A DNA stretch of 64,000 nucleotides from Welwitschia mirabilis. Lineage: Eukaryota > Gnetophyta > Gnetopsida > Welwitschiales. The notes below the pieces were generated by a model that saw nothing but the letters and a program-made list of their open reading frames with translations, was not told the origin of the DNA and did not search any database. The stretch lies in the NCBI GenBank assembly GCA_051453625.1, contig JBOZIK010000001.1, positions 217,433,767 to 217,497,766 of the forward strand, read 5' to 3'. Each line of letters opens with the position of its first letter. Within the stretch, counting starts at the first letter, position 1. The translations under genes were made by a program, and so were the position numbers. Of this stretch, positions 48,692 to 60,746 are shown piece after piece.

Positions 48692-49966
48692 TGAAATATG
48701 GATTAACCTTAGAGGGGGGGAATAGGTCATAAGAAAAATATTTGTTCGCTTTTAATACTTGAAAATTAAAAACAAACACTTCACCAAAAAATCACAGAAT
48801 GTTTTAATGGTGGATAGACACCACCCTTCAGTTCTCAGATAACCTGTTTCAAGCTGGCATAGATTAACCTCAAAGGTTAGTTTTTAGGATCACCATAAAT
48901 CTATACAATCACTAGTGCATTTTGGGGCTAATCCACAACCATGAAAAAAATGATTTAACAAAAGTACACAAATGCATAGTTATGCTCCATAGCAACAAAA
49001 TGCACAGCAAGCTCTGATAAGCATAGGTATGAAGAGAAGCTCCCAAAAGAAATCTAAACTCACAGTCTTTCAAGTACAATACATATAGAACTTATAACAA
49101 TGATTGATGTAATGTATCAACATTAAAAGTGATAACAATGATTGATGTAATGTATCAACATTAAAAGTGATAACCTTTAATATATAGATAAAGGTACTTA
49201 AATAGAGTAGCCAAAAGAATTAGTCATTTAGAGGTAAAAAGTGGACCACTGTAATCGATTTTGCCTTTTTCTAATGAACTATCAAAGTATAATAGTTATA
49301 TTTATAATATGTTTGATCAATCTAATAATAATCTTAGTTTCTCTAGTATTTAACTGCCATGGTCCATTTTATTCACTTACTCTTTCTTGACTTAGATTTA
49401 ATAGTCTTCTTATTAGGTTTTCCTTACAGAAATATTTAGTTTCCCTTACTAGATTTAGTTTTGAAAATGCTATATCGAAACATTCAGTTACCCTTCAATA
49501 AACATGGGGTCGACCTTATTATAGTCGCCATAACTTAAGATCTTAGTTGACCTCTTTACAATCTTTTCTAGGTAATATGCAGTTTTTCTTAATTATATCT
49601 TCAGTCACCCTCACTGCTGGTAGGCTAAATTTTGTAGAATTTAGTTCAGTTATTCTTGATCATAAGATAGGTCATCCTACATGATATACATAGTCCCCTA
49701 TGCTAGAATCAGTTTTCATCTGATTAGCAGTTTGGTCGCCCCACCTTAGAGACATAGTTGTTCGATCTTAAAGTAGCTTTATCTTACTAACAGTCCAGTC
49801 ATTCTTTGTTTTACATATGGTTTCCAACTTATTATTCAATATATGTTAATGTACCAGGTCGATCACCTGAATTTTTATAGTGGTCTCCTAGTATTGGAAA
49901 ATATCTGCAAAATAAGTAACTCCATAAAAACTCATTAATTTGATTAATAACAATACATTCTCAACA
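48692..49966 (-). repeat. 5' LTR of the copia element
   Basis: Partner of 39,806-41,271. The plus strand starts 'tgaaatatggattaacc' and ends 'ttctcaaca'. It contains a 38-bp tandem duplication at about 49,088-49,168 not present in the other LTR, where the word 'gattgatgtaatgtgtcaat' occurs once. Identity between the LTRs is moderate, which implies an old insertion. Confidence 0.9.
49088..49168. repeat. 38-bp tandem duplication in the 5' LTR
   Basis: Two adjacent identical or nearly identical copies, each containing 'acaatgattgatgtaatgta'. Confidence 0.85.
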
Positions 49967-49971
49967 TATAT

Positions 49972-51800
49972 CTCTAAACATCTTTTTTTGAATATCTTGT
50001 CTTTTTAGATTTTTTTACTAGTAGTGATTTATCACATATATTATGCTCTACATTTTATTTATGTTTTTTAGCTCTTAATCTAAGTGATGACTAGTTTCTT
50101 TAATATAAAAAGATTTATGTGTAAAAATTATCTTATAATTCCCACATTTATCCATCTTATCAACTTTGTTCCTTAGGGTGAGAAAGAAGTATTTGATGTA
50201 ATCTATTAATTTGAATGATACTTACATCCTATGGGATCATAGAATATTTCATATTCTTATAGTAGCATTAGCAGTAAAGGGAAGAGCCAAATGTTGTATT
50301 CTTTGTTTTCTTTTAAAAGTATTCGCACTAATTTTCTTTTCTTAATAATTCTTGAAAGTCAAGTACCTTAAGGAATGGAATGAATGAGATGAAAATGTTG
50401 ATTAAATATTTAAATAAATAAAAAAATGCATATTAAAGTTAGAGATTGACATTTATAATTATCAATCTTGGGTAGAAAGAAGTACTTACTATTTTGATGA
50501 TTAATCAATTAATCATGCACCCATTAAAGTTCTAAATTTAAATTTAAATACTTAAAAAATTAAATAAATAAATGAGATGATCACATAATTCCTTTATAAA
50601 AATAACATAAAACTATGAAATATCTATTTAACATGTGATTTTCTCTCTGTATTCTCTTTTCTTAATGTACATAAGTAAGTAACCTCTCTATTTAGTATGT
50701 CGTTTTTTTGAGTTAGTATAATGTTATCAGGATAAATATTAAAAAGTTTTAGATGAAACTATTTTTTACATATTTCTACTTTATAAATATTAATTCTATC
50801 ATGTAAAATCTAAAAGCATTATAACAACATTATGTTATAGATAAAGCTTTTAAGATGCTATAGTTCCATACTATGTCATTTAGCTAAGAACATTTGGTAC
50901 TTTGTAATATGAAATTAAATGACAATGGTAAAAGCCATGAATACTAACATGAAGGGAGAAGGAAATTGAACTAATTCTAATCAATTTATAACCCAATATT
51001 TTTGATAAATCATTAAACTAATAAGAGATCAAGTCTTAGTGATTACATAAGAATAGCCTCATTATAATGTTATAGTATAATTTTAAAAGATTTAATTGCC
51101 TATCTTTAAAGAAATTAAAGATTACACTATAGTTGAGGCTTATATGACTAATACAAATAAGTATTTTTATCATTTAATACTTCTCTGAGGAAGATGTGAT
51201 AATAAGAGATGTGTGTCAATTTGAGGAAGAAACCTTATTATAATGAAAACATAAAATATTATCTCTAGAAATACCTCAAAATGATTAAATTCTTAACATC
51301 TTCCTAGAAATCTCTAGTCTAAGTTATGTCATAAAGTAATTTACATAATAAAAGTCTAAAGAGTTTTATAATTTTGAATAATAAAATATAGCTATATCCT
51401 AGTATGAAATGAGATTCTTAGTATTGCTAAGATATGTGAGTACTTTAAATAATGATAAGAGAGGAAAAGTAAATCTCTTTATGGTTGGCTTATATCCTAC
51501 ATTAAAATGTAGGATTTAATTTTTATAACTTCTTATCTTAAGTAATATTTAAAATAAAGACATTTGAAGAGAATGAAAGTAAAGAAAATAAAAAAACGTT
51601 TATGATTAGAATTATGAACCTTTTATTAAGAAGCCATACTTTTATGATTTTTAGGTAAAAATTGACATTATCAAATCTTTGGTTATTTCCTTTAATCTCC
51701 ATCTCATAGAACTTTCTCTAGTGTTATCCAAGATAGTATGAATTTTTTAAGCTTTAAAACTCATAATTTGGAAAGAAGTATTAAAACTTCACACTAACTA
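49972..51800. other. Anonymous AT-rich DNA right of the copia element
   Basis: No frame or motif of note. Because its right end runs into a segment also found next to a gypsy pol remnant (54,137), part of it may be old gypsy sequence, but I could not read domains in it. Confidence 0.5.
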
Positions 51801-51806
51801 CTACAT

Positions 51807-52313
51807 TACATGTAAAGAATCACACTTCTAGAGGGATTATTCCAACATCAAAGCAAAAATAAAGATAAAACAAGATCAACACATTTAAATCTTTTCATTA
51901 CCATGAATTCCATATTAAAATGAACTTTCCATAACTTAGAGAGAAGCCCTTTACTATTATAAGATATAATGCAATGGAGAGGTCAGAAGAAAAACGTTTA
52001 AGAAGTAATTACCATTTAGTTAATTAAGGTTCAACCTTCCATCATTAAAAAAGTAAGTATGCTTTTGGATAATCCTCTCATTATATAAATAAATAATAGA
52101 GTTACTTATTTTCTTATTTAATAGGATGTATTAAAAGAATAAATTAAATAATGTGCAAAAGTCTTATGAATGAATAATTGAGTTTCCTAATAACCTAAGA
52201 GAAATAATATATTAGATGATCCTAAGATATAATTTATATTAATAAAAATGCTATGGTATGGGAATTTTAAGCCTTATAAATTATAAAAAAAACATGAAAC
52301 CTTTAGGGGGGAA
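51807..52313. repeat. ~500-bp segment, left copy of a duplication
   Basis: Matches 54,137-54,640 closely, from 'aagaatcacacttctaga' to the 'aacctttagggg' region. It is cut by a 100-N gap at 52,314. In the right copy the sequence continues into a gypsy RT, so both are probably pieces of the same gypsy family or a segmental duplication. Confidence 0.85.
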
Positions 52314-52413
52314 NNNNNNNNNNNNNNNNNNNNNNNNNNNNNNNNNNNNNNNNNNNNNNNNNNNNNNNNNNNNNNNNNNNNNNNNNNNNNNNNNNNNNNN
52401 NNNNNNNNNNNNN
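52314..52413. other. Assembly gap (100 N)
   Basis: Separates the left copy of the 500-bp duplication from the LINE ORF1 region. Confidence 0.95.
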
Positions 52414-53575
52414 ATAGGAATATCTATAATTAGTTCATCATTTTTCATGGGTTCATGTCCTTCATTCACATATGTTTGAGAATCTGCAGCCTTTTATTAT
52501 CCAAATCCAAGTTATTAGGGGAATGATCATCTTCCTCCAAATTAACTTTATCTTGCATATGGCATGTATTATCACTTATTTCTCCTCTTTAAAGAAATTT
52601 AGAAATATTTGTTGAAGTGTTGTTTCTTCATTGGAATGGAATTAGGAGGATGTAAATCCTTGTTTTTTTCCCTTTTTTTACTTCTTGTCATTCCTCTAGT
52701 TTCTTATCCTTCTTTACGGCCATTCTACAAGCTTTTATACTGTGGCCTTCTTCATCAAATTTAACACAAGAAACTAAAACATTATCAAATTCCATCTTCA
52801 AGGTTTTTAAACATCATGATGTATGCACTTTTAACTCTATTATTTCCAGATTTTTAGGGCTAGTAAGAATGTAAACTCTTGAAACCACTATTCTAGTTTC
52901 TTCTAATATCTATCTATCTAGTCTAATAATTTTACTGAATGTTTTTGCTACTTTCTAAACAAATATTGATGTATAAATCTCTAGGTCTAGGTTTATTATC
53001 CAAAGCCAATAAGGGATCTCTAAAAAAATATCTTCCTTTTCCATAACAAAAGGCTTCCATTCAGTAAGAGAAAGCCCTCTCCTTTTATAAAATATGGATC
53101 ATGGGATAAAACATTATTCTTATCAATAGATAAAGAGAAAACGAAGTGGATTAAGCCATCACAAAGAGGAATTACCTCATAGGAATTGTGGATCTTCTAG
53201 GTTTGGTTGCACCATCTATGAACCTTATTAATAAAAGTTCTTCCTTTTGCTGATAGAAATTTGCCTATGAGACTATTTTCATACCTTTAAATAATCCAAT
53301 TTTCATATGCCTCTGGAAGTGTAATCGTAATAGCATTTCCATTTCTTTTCACTTGAAAATCTCGATTTGGCTTCTTCTCTTCCATCATGAGGAAGCTTCC
53401 AAGATGCCTATTAAGTTAAAGCTCTAAAAGTCCTAAAGATAATAATAATACATGCAATGGCATACAAGGGCATGTAGTGGCATGCAGGGATCCACCATTT
53501 CTCCTCTGTTTTTCCCACTTCTCTCGCTCTCACTCCATCCTTTTCTCTCACTCTCGCTCCATCTTTCTTTCACAT
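52414..53575 (-). mobile_element. LINE 5' region with ORF1-like pseudogene (DUF4283 and CCHC)
   Basis: The minus strand starts with a GA-rich 5' leader (53,575-53,500, repeated 'gagcgagagtgagag'-like words). The ORF1-like reading follows from about 53,350: ITITLPEAYENWII, then YENSLIGKFLSAKGRTFINK, IPLCDGLIHFVFSLSIDKNN, FIKGEGFLLLNGSL and, in a shifted frame, EIPYWLWIINLDLEIYTSIF, VQKVAKTFSKIIRLDR, ETRIVVSRVYILTS. It ends in a CCHC-type knuckle, CVKFDEEGHSIKAC, just after VLVS. This is the DUF4283 plus zinc-knuckle layout of plant LINE ORF1 (RNA-binding chaperone). Stops and shifts make it a pseudogene. ORF2 is not present on this side of the gap. Confidence 0.75.
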
Positions 53576-53584
53576 GTAATTCTT

Positions 53585-54125
53585 TTAATATTAACTTAAA
53601 AACATTTTAAACTAAAATGAATAATATCATAAGTTAATAAAACTAATATTACTAAGTTTACATGATTATATTATAATATTTGTAATTGATTAATTTTTAA
53701 AGAAGTTTAAATGTTTAAATAAAAATTATATAGTGGTATAGTTTCATAAAGAATTCTTTATTAATTTGAACATGTAGATCTTAAAAGTATCTTTCTAATG
53801 ATACTTAATTCATGAAAAAGGAACCATCTAGTGTAAATTATAATCCTATGAAAATATTAACTTATTTAAGAAAGAATTAAGAGATGGGTAAAAAAATTTA
53901 ACATTAGAATTATAAAATATGCTATAATAAAACTATAAAAAATAGAAAATCTAATTAAAAATACTTTAAAAACACTCTAACAAAATTAATTTTAGAATAA
54001 ATTATAAATATTTAACAATATGCTACATAGCAATGAAAAGAGATTTCATTCTTTGGAGGAACGCTTTCTTACACATGTAATGTAAGAACATCTATTATAG
54101 GGTTCCTAGCATAATTCTTTTTCTT
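53585..54125. repeat. Macro-tandem repeat, copy 5, first part
   Basis: Enters at unit position about 1,045 and runs to about 1,580, including 'gtttaaataaaaattatata' and the 'gctacatagcaatga' landmark at 54,022. It is short form: the 1.9-kb segment is absent, as in copy 1. Confidence 0.8.
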
Positions 54126-54136
54126 ACATATTATTT

Positions 54137-56200
54137 GTCAAGAATCACACTTCTAGATGGACAATCCAACATCAAATTAAAAATAAAGATAAAACAAGAT
54201 AATATATTTATGTCTTTTCATTACCATGAATCCATTTTCAAAATGAAACTTTTCATAACTTAGTGAGAAGCACTTTACTTTCACAAGATCTAATGCAATG
54301 GAGAGGTCAGAAGAAAAACGTTTGAGAAGTAATTACCATTTAGTTAATTAAGGTATAATCTTCCATCATTAAAAAAGTAAGAATGCTTCTTGATAATCCT
54401 CTCATTATATAAATAAATAATAGAGTTACTCATTTTTTTAATTTATTGGGATGTATTAAAAGAATAAATTAAATAATGTGCAAAATCCTTATGAATGAAT
54501 AATTAAGCTTCCTAATAACCTAAGAGAAATAATATATTAGATGATCCTAAGATATAATTTATATTAAGAAAAATGCTACGGTATTTGAAGTTCAAGCCTT
54601 ATAAATTATAAAAAAAAAGAAACCTTTAGGGGAAAAAATACTCTCAAGGCTAAGAAATTATAAGAAAACATGAAATATTAAACATGAAAAGTATATGCCT
54701 AAATGAGGTAATAAAGAAGACACAAATCAATCCATAGGCAACATAGTGGATAGGTACTCTAATGTGTATGCTAAATAGTCATCTAGAATTCCACCACTAA
54801 TGAAAATGGAATTTGTCATATAGGTATCATTAGGTATTGCATCTGTTTGTAGAGCTCCTTATCATACATCACCTACAAAGATGATATAGTTAATAATGTA
54901 GCTTCAAGAGTTAGTTGAATAAATAATTCATACAACTAGGTGTATCACCATGGTGTGATCTAGTCTTATTTATGAAAAAGGAGGATTAAACCTTGAGATT
55001 TTATATTAATTATAGACCATAGAATAAGATAACAATTAAACTAAGTATCCCTTACATTATACAAATGATATATTTGATTAGTTGAATAAGATTAAGTTAT
55101 TCTAAAATGTTGACATTAATTGAAAACATTACTAGAGGATGTTAAAGGAGGGCTATATTTTCAAGATGACATTTACAATATTCATGGTATGAGTTCATTA
55201 TGATTCCATTTAGATTTGAAAATAATCTTGCAATATTCGTGAGCATTATGAATAATATATCTTAATATTTTTTAGATAATTTTTTAATTATTATCATAGA
55301 TAATATTTTGATTTACTTAAAAGCAAAAATAAGAAGATGTATCACATTTGAAATTTCTTTCATAGGTATCAAATTAGCATAATCTCTATGCAATTCCTAG
55401 TAAGTGTAAATTATGAAAAGAAGATTCTAAGTTTTTGTTTTATTTAGTAAATTAAGAAAGAATAAGTCAATTTAGAAAAAGTGAGTCTATAATTTCCTGG
55501 CTATTTCTACAAAATGTAATTAAAGTATATAACTTTTCTAGATTAGCAGGTTGTTATAAATGATTTGTATAAGAGTTTCATAAATGGAAACATGATTGAT
55601 TTCACTTTTTGAGGAAAAAAGGAGTTTCTTTAAATGATAAAATATGAAACTTTAGGCTCAGAAAATTACTAATTAATAACCTATTATTCATTATGTTACA
55701 GAGTTAAATATGTTTTTCGTATTTATAGATCTTTATAATGAAGAATTGTTTATGGCTTAACATATGATAAATGGGTAACTATATGTGATTCTAATGAAAT
55801 AAATTAACATAAAAAATGTTAGCCTAATTTTAACTTGGAATTAGTAGTAGTAATCTAGGCATTAAAGATTCAAAAGAATTACTTATGTAAAAAGCAATTC
55901 AAGTTTGAAAAATCATTCGAGTATATATTCTCTTATACACATAGTAATCCTTGTGAAGAGAAATGGATTGAGATACTAATTGTTCATCATCTTAAAATCC
56001 AGTATTGTAAAGAAAATTATAACAAGTTCATTGATGTCTTGAGCTAAATATCATATATAAAAACCATGATAGTAGTAATTCCTCTTGAGATACAAGAATT
56101 ACTACAAGAATTACAACATGATTAATTTGAAAAAGACTTAAATGAGAATAACAAATACTAGAATGAGATTATCAATTCACATGAAAGGGATTATGATTAT
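54137..56200 (+). mobile_element. Second Ty3/gypsy pol remnant, inserted in copy 5
   Basis: The first 500 bp duplicate 51,807-52,313. From about 54,790 a stop-ridden plus-strand frame follows gypsy pol: SRIPPLMKMEFVI, APYHTSPTKMI, YPLHYTNDIFD and LNKIKLF. Flanking macro-repeat resumes at unit position about 2,150, so about 570 bp of the unit, including the left terminal repeat of the TRIM-like element, is missing at this site. Confidence 0.8.
54790..56060 (+). pseudogene. gypsy RT and RNase H (second copy)
   Basis: After YPLHYTNDIFD the reading goes FRFENNLAIFVSIMNNI (family MPFGLTNAPATFM), YFLDNFLIIIIDNILIYLKA, where the catalytic DD is DN, then NLYAIPSKCKL, LAGCYK, FHKWKHD, and at the RNase H end NPCEEKWIEILIVHHLKIQY and NYNKFIDVLS. 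Almost every line contains stops, mostly at Gln positions of the family. Protease, gag and integrase are not recognisable here. Confidence 0.8.
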
Positions 56201-57639
56201 TTAAAGGATTACAAGAATATAATTACTTTTTTTTCATAATAATAAGCATTCTTATGTAATGCTGCTACATCATATGCCTTTTCTTAAATAAAGAAGAGCT
56301 TGTCCTCAAGTGAAAAGAAGTAATACTATAGCATGAGCATCATCACTAAAATGTTTCAAATTCACACATGGAGGTAAGATCTCCTAGTAAATAAATGGAT
56401 CCTTCTCTTTATCATGCATTAGATAATTCACAGTTGGTCTATCTTTCATGGTTTCCATGTCATTAGACACAAGGCAGATTTTGTGCTTTCATGGCCTTCA
56501 TTCTTGTTAAGTCTTGAATCATGCCCTCCTACTTTTTCATAATCCTCAAACAAGATTTTCCATGCTAGAGTGTGTCTCCTTTAGTAATTCTCAATAATGA
56601 CATGAGATATATTCTTACTTATTTTTTACTTCTTTGAATGCTTGTAATTTTTCTTCATCTTCTTTGTAATAACTTAAAATAATACTACTACTTAGTAAAT
56701 ATATGATACTAATTAGTGGGCTCATTACCATCACATCAAAAGCCATGGCTTAAGTGGAATTAAAGCCCACCATGTTTACCAATTAACTCTTACTTATACT
56801 AATTTGTTAAGACTCTAAAGACATAATTGACAAACATATCAATTTTAGTGAAAATGATTCTATATTCATATAACCTTTCAAAATGTTAAGGAAAATTAGG
56901 CATTCATCTTATTAAGTTACTTTTTCTATGAGTTAGATGCTTGAACATGCGAATTCATGCTCTATGGTCCTATGTTCAAGGCCAAAATGGTGTTTTTTAA
57001 TTCTAATACTCCATTTTATTTTGTTTCATCTGATATTCTTGTGATGTGTGGAATCACTTAAACATCCATCTAAGAATTAGTTTAGTTTAGTAAATAAAAT
57101 ACAAATAAGGTAGTTGCATTTCTATCTTATTGAAGCACTTTATGTAATCATTAACTTATCAATTAATATTGAAAATATATGATTCTATTTTTTGATTTAG
57201 CTTAGGTCTTTAATAATTAAATATTCTTCCCTTTAATTGTTCATAGTTCTTTCTAATTAAGTTTAGTTCAATTTAAGAGAAACTTGCATACCAATCAAAG
57301 CAAGCTGTAATGTTTGAAACCTAATAAAAAAGTGAAATTACTTTTATTTTAGACTCTCCTACTCCACTTTGTATTCAAAAATAGTATTAGAGAATTTATG
57401 ATGTCTCTTGACGTGATCTTTTAGAGCTTCTTATTGAATTCATAAGAACATTTTTCTTCTTATCCTTGTTCTTGCATTACATGCATTATTTTTTCTTGTG
57501 GAATTAATTTTTGAAATTTTATTTGCACTTTATTATTTTATTTTTAAATTTTTCTTATTATATTTTGTAAAAATATTATAAATTTTTTATATTTCACACT
57601 TTTATTAAAAAATAAATGTAGGACTGAAGTCCTAATTTG

Positions 57640-58034
57640 AAGGTATAGTAATATTCCTATAAATTTATGGTTATTAGTTCAATTCTCTGAAAAGACGTCT
57701 TTCAAGATTTGGAAAGAAAAAGTTGTTAAAAAAAGGAATATTTCATTACAAAGAGAGAGTTTGTTTAAAACACTATTTTGATTATAGGATTCTACCCTAT
57801 ACTACTTTTTATCGATTGCCTCTTCTAGCTACTTCTAGTCTTTTGTCTTCACCTGTACTGAATTATACCAAAGAGGTTGCTACTTATGTATTTCTATGCT
57901 ATTCTTCCATAGCATCATTCATAGACAAGGGTTTTCATTATGGGTATGCATCTTATTACTTGTATGATATTTCTATTATTAGTCTTTTCCTACCACAAAC
58001 TACATGTCCCTACCACAACCACATTCAGAGATGA
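57640..58034 (+). CDS. Unidentified ORF in the macro-repeat (doubtful)
   Basis: 103 codons from 57,723, reading KKGIFHYKERVCLKHYFDYR then PYTTFYRLPLLATSSLLSSP and NYTKEVATYVFLCYSSIASF. The same DNA in copies 1 (about 3,680-3,990) and 3 (about 15,020-15,330) can be read the same way but with stops. It overlaps no recognised domain. It is either a remnant of the unit's original coding capacity or a chance opening in one copy. Confidence 0.2.
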
Positions 58035-58199
58035 GGGTTTACTTTATTGATTTACATTTTAGCACCTCTGTGATAGATCTATCATTGATCTTAATGCTTT
58101 AAAAAGGTGATAAAATAGCCTTTCTTTAGGTGTTTTCTATGCCAAAATTAGTCATTCCTTCTATATTTTACATTGTGTTCTTTGTTAAAAACTTTAATT

Positions 58200-58496
58200 C
58201 TATAACTACGTTTCTTTGGGGATTCAATTAAGCATTCTTCATCAAGATTAAAGATAGGTAGCTTCATAAAAAGCACCAAACCATTTTTGTTCTAGAGTAT
58301 TAGCATCTTTTTCTGATGAAACTTCACTATAATCAATATTTTTCTCATACAATCTTAATTTGCCTTGTGTTTTTATCAAAGACTCTTCTTTAAAGTGATA
58401 GTTAGGTTCTTCTTCATTATAATTAGTCTCATATTCATAACAATCATCTACTAGTAAGGATGTTGCATTAGCAAGTTTATACAATTCTCCTAACAT
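58200..58496 (-). pseudogene. Degenerate conserved coding stretch (copy 5), longest version
   Basis: 82 open codons: MLGELYKLANATSLLVDDCY, a Tyr/Glu-rich acidic run, FKEESLIKTQGKLRLYEKNI, DYSEVSSEKDANTLEQKWFG. After a stop the next frame continues with FNLDEECLIESPKKRSYRIK and VFNKEHNVKYRRND. Homologous to 4,330-4,536 and 15,660-15,880. The Met at 58,496 is internal to the homologous reading (others have Thr: INTLGELY), so it is not a true start. Family unknown. Confidence 0.35.
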
Positions 58497-60746
58497 ATCA
58501 ATGTTTTAAGTTAAATAATCACTAAAGCTCTTAGGTAAGTTCCCAGTATTGATTTCATTTGAACTATTTATTTTCTTCATCATTTAAGTTCCTCTAGATT
58601 TCAAGCTCTTCTAGATTTTCTTGAAAATAAGCAAGTATCATACATATTAAGTACAGTTATTACATAACTTATTCATAATCATGTAAGATTGGTTACTTTG
58701 TCATAGCATTTCTATTACCTTGCACACATGTAAGTACTATTAAGCATTTAGTTCTTTCTTATCCACATGTAGTATTTTGTACATTATTGAAACTTCTTGT
58801 AAATTTTAAGTGTTTTGGAAATATCTTGAAATATTATGATATTAAGCTAAGTTAGAATATGAATTAAAATATACTTAGACTTTGTATTTTAACTCACTTA
58901 AAGATCAATTTTGACTTCTAATATAGACAAATTAAGTTAAGTTTGGGATGTGATCAAGATCCACTTAACTATGTCAAACTCAACTCTTTTTTTTCCCCTT
59001 ATGTTTTTCTTTTTATTTTTCTTCTTTCCCTTAAACTTTAACTTGTATTCCTAAGATACAAAAGATTCTTTTTTTTTTTTTTTTTTAAGGTTTAGAATTA
59101 AAAGTTATAATCCTCTTAAAGATGTTCCACTCTTCACTAGAATTAAGTCTTAGTTGGTGGTATGTACAAGAAGCCTTATATCAATAGCCTTGTAATGATA
59201 AAGATCCATGTTAGGCTGTGTTGCTCTCTAATCTTACTATGTCCTCTTTATATACCATAACTATCTATTTTAAGTTATATGAAGAGCCATGTTTCTATTA
59301 AGTGAAAACATCTTAGGCATCCTAATGCCTACATTTCTCAAACATCCTTGTAATTAAGGGTGTAGTAAGTGAAAATCAAAATCACAACGGTAGCACTTAA
59401 TTAAATATTACTACTATGTTAAGAAGGAGGCTTGAGTGTAATCATTTAAAATTCATAAACTCCAAGTTATAGGTAGGTTAATAATATTGTATCCTATTCT
59501 TCATCAAAAGGGACATGTTATTGAGATAACTGAATAGTATAAATAATTTTAAAACCCCAATTATATAATTTAAACCTCATCCTTTCAATTTTTAAGAGGC
59601 AAGGGCTAACCCCTTAAAAGGAACATGGTTCATTATCTTACTTGGAAGCAACACATAATAATGGTTTCACTAAATTACATTCAGTATATTAGGTCATTTC
59701 ATTAAAATATATCTCATACACATTAAGGATATATAACCAAATTATATTTTTCTTCATTTAGGCACAACAATTTTACACATTTTCAAGGATCATTTTGATT
59801 ATATATTATTTATTATAGTTTAAATAGGTTACTTGAATTTTAAATGTAAGTAATATTCCTTTCAATTTAACTAAACTATTTTTTTATCACCGCAATGTAG
59901 GTTTGATAATTTATTTCCTTTTTTTCCTTTCCTTTTTTTTTCTTGGGAGATATAGGTTATTTGAGTTCGTAGATATGAATTAGTTTCATTACAAATTAAC
60001 TATATGTTACAAGGTATTATCCTTTGTATTGTTCTTTTTCTATTATGATTATATAAAAGAAAAGGTTTTAGACCTTATTAGATTTCTTCACTCTTATGAT
60101 GATGATTGGAGTTATGATGAACATATGCATTAGTCTGTAGGATGACCAAAGGAAAAGTAACCTAAACATTTCATACCAATAGTGTAGATCTATGGATTTA
60201 ATAGTGACTTCTTTAACTAGAAACATGTACTAGTCCAGATCCGAGATGATGGAGATGTTTATAAACTTATGATAGTAAATTAACTAACATTATGCATAAA
60301 TCTGTTACTTTTCAACATAAGAATCTTATGGATAGAAGAAAAACAAGTTATAATAATTTTATAACTTTATGAAAGACCTTCTATACTAAAATGATTTGAA
60401 GCTAAATAATTGCATTACATGAATGAATATCTTGCATTATGAAAAGGGTAAAATGCAATGATTGCTTGCAAATATGACTTATATCAAGGTAAAACTTGTA
60501 TAACATTACCCATAAAAGCAAGTTTACAATTACTATGTTAACTTGATCAAATGTTATTTGAAGGATTCATCTTTATATAATTAACCAACTATTAAAAAAA
60601 ATACATAATTCACTAAGGAAGTATTTAATAGCAATTGAATTCTAGTTTCATTTCATCATCTTCTTCTCCTATATTGCTAGTTTTAAAGTATTACATTTTT
60701 ATAAACTCAAAACTAAAAGGATCCTAAGGAAAACTCCCTTATTTTA

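Larger units (their letters stand above)
39806..49966 (-). mobile_element. Ty1/copia element, Sirevirus-like, with both LTRs
   Basis: The minus-strand element is bounded by LTRs at 39,806-41,271 (3' LTR) and 48,692-49,966 (5' LTR). Both outer ends abut TATAT (39,801-39,805 and 49,967-49,971), a 5-bp target duplication. On the minus strand the LTR starts TGTTGAGAA and ends ATTTCA in the 5' LTR. The primer site and a GGGGGAG purine tract are in place. Gag, protease, integrase, RT and RNase H follow in copia order. The long region of about 2 kb between RNase H and the 3' LTR, the large LTRs and the GACAAAGGGGGAG tract fit the Sirevirus lineage. All domains carry stops, so it is dead. Gaps of 225 and 956 N interrupt pol. 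Confidence 0.9.
56205..60746. repeat. Macro-tandem repeat, copy 5, second part
   Basis: Resumes at unit position about 2,150 ('acaagaatataattac') and continues to the next unit start at 60,747. It contains the right terminal repeat of the TRIM-like element (56,722-56,819), the conserved coding stretch (58,248-58,496), a poly(T) run at about 59,068-59,086 and the subfamily markers shared with 17,141-19,020. Confidence 0.85.

Noticed and set aside
52258-52479. Open frames on both strands over the gap at 52.3 kb
   Set aside because: Half of each frame is N; the minus reading before the N run only extends the LINE region.
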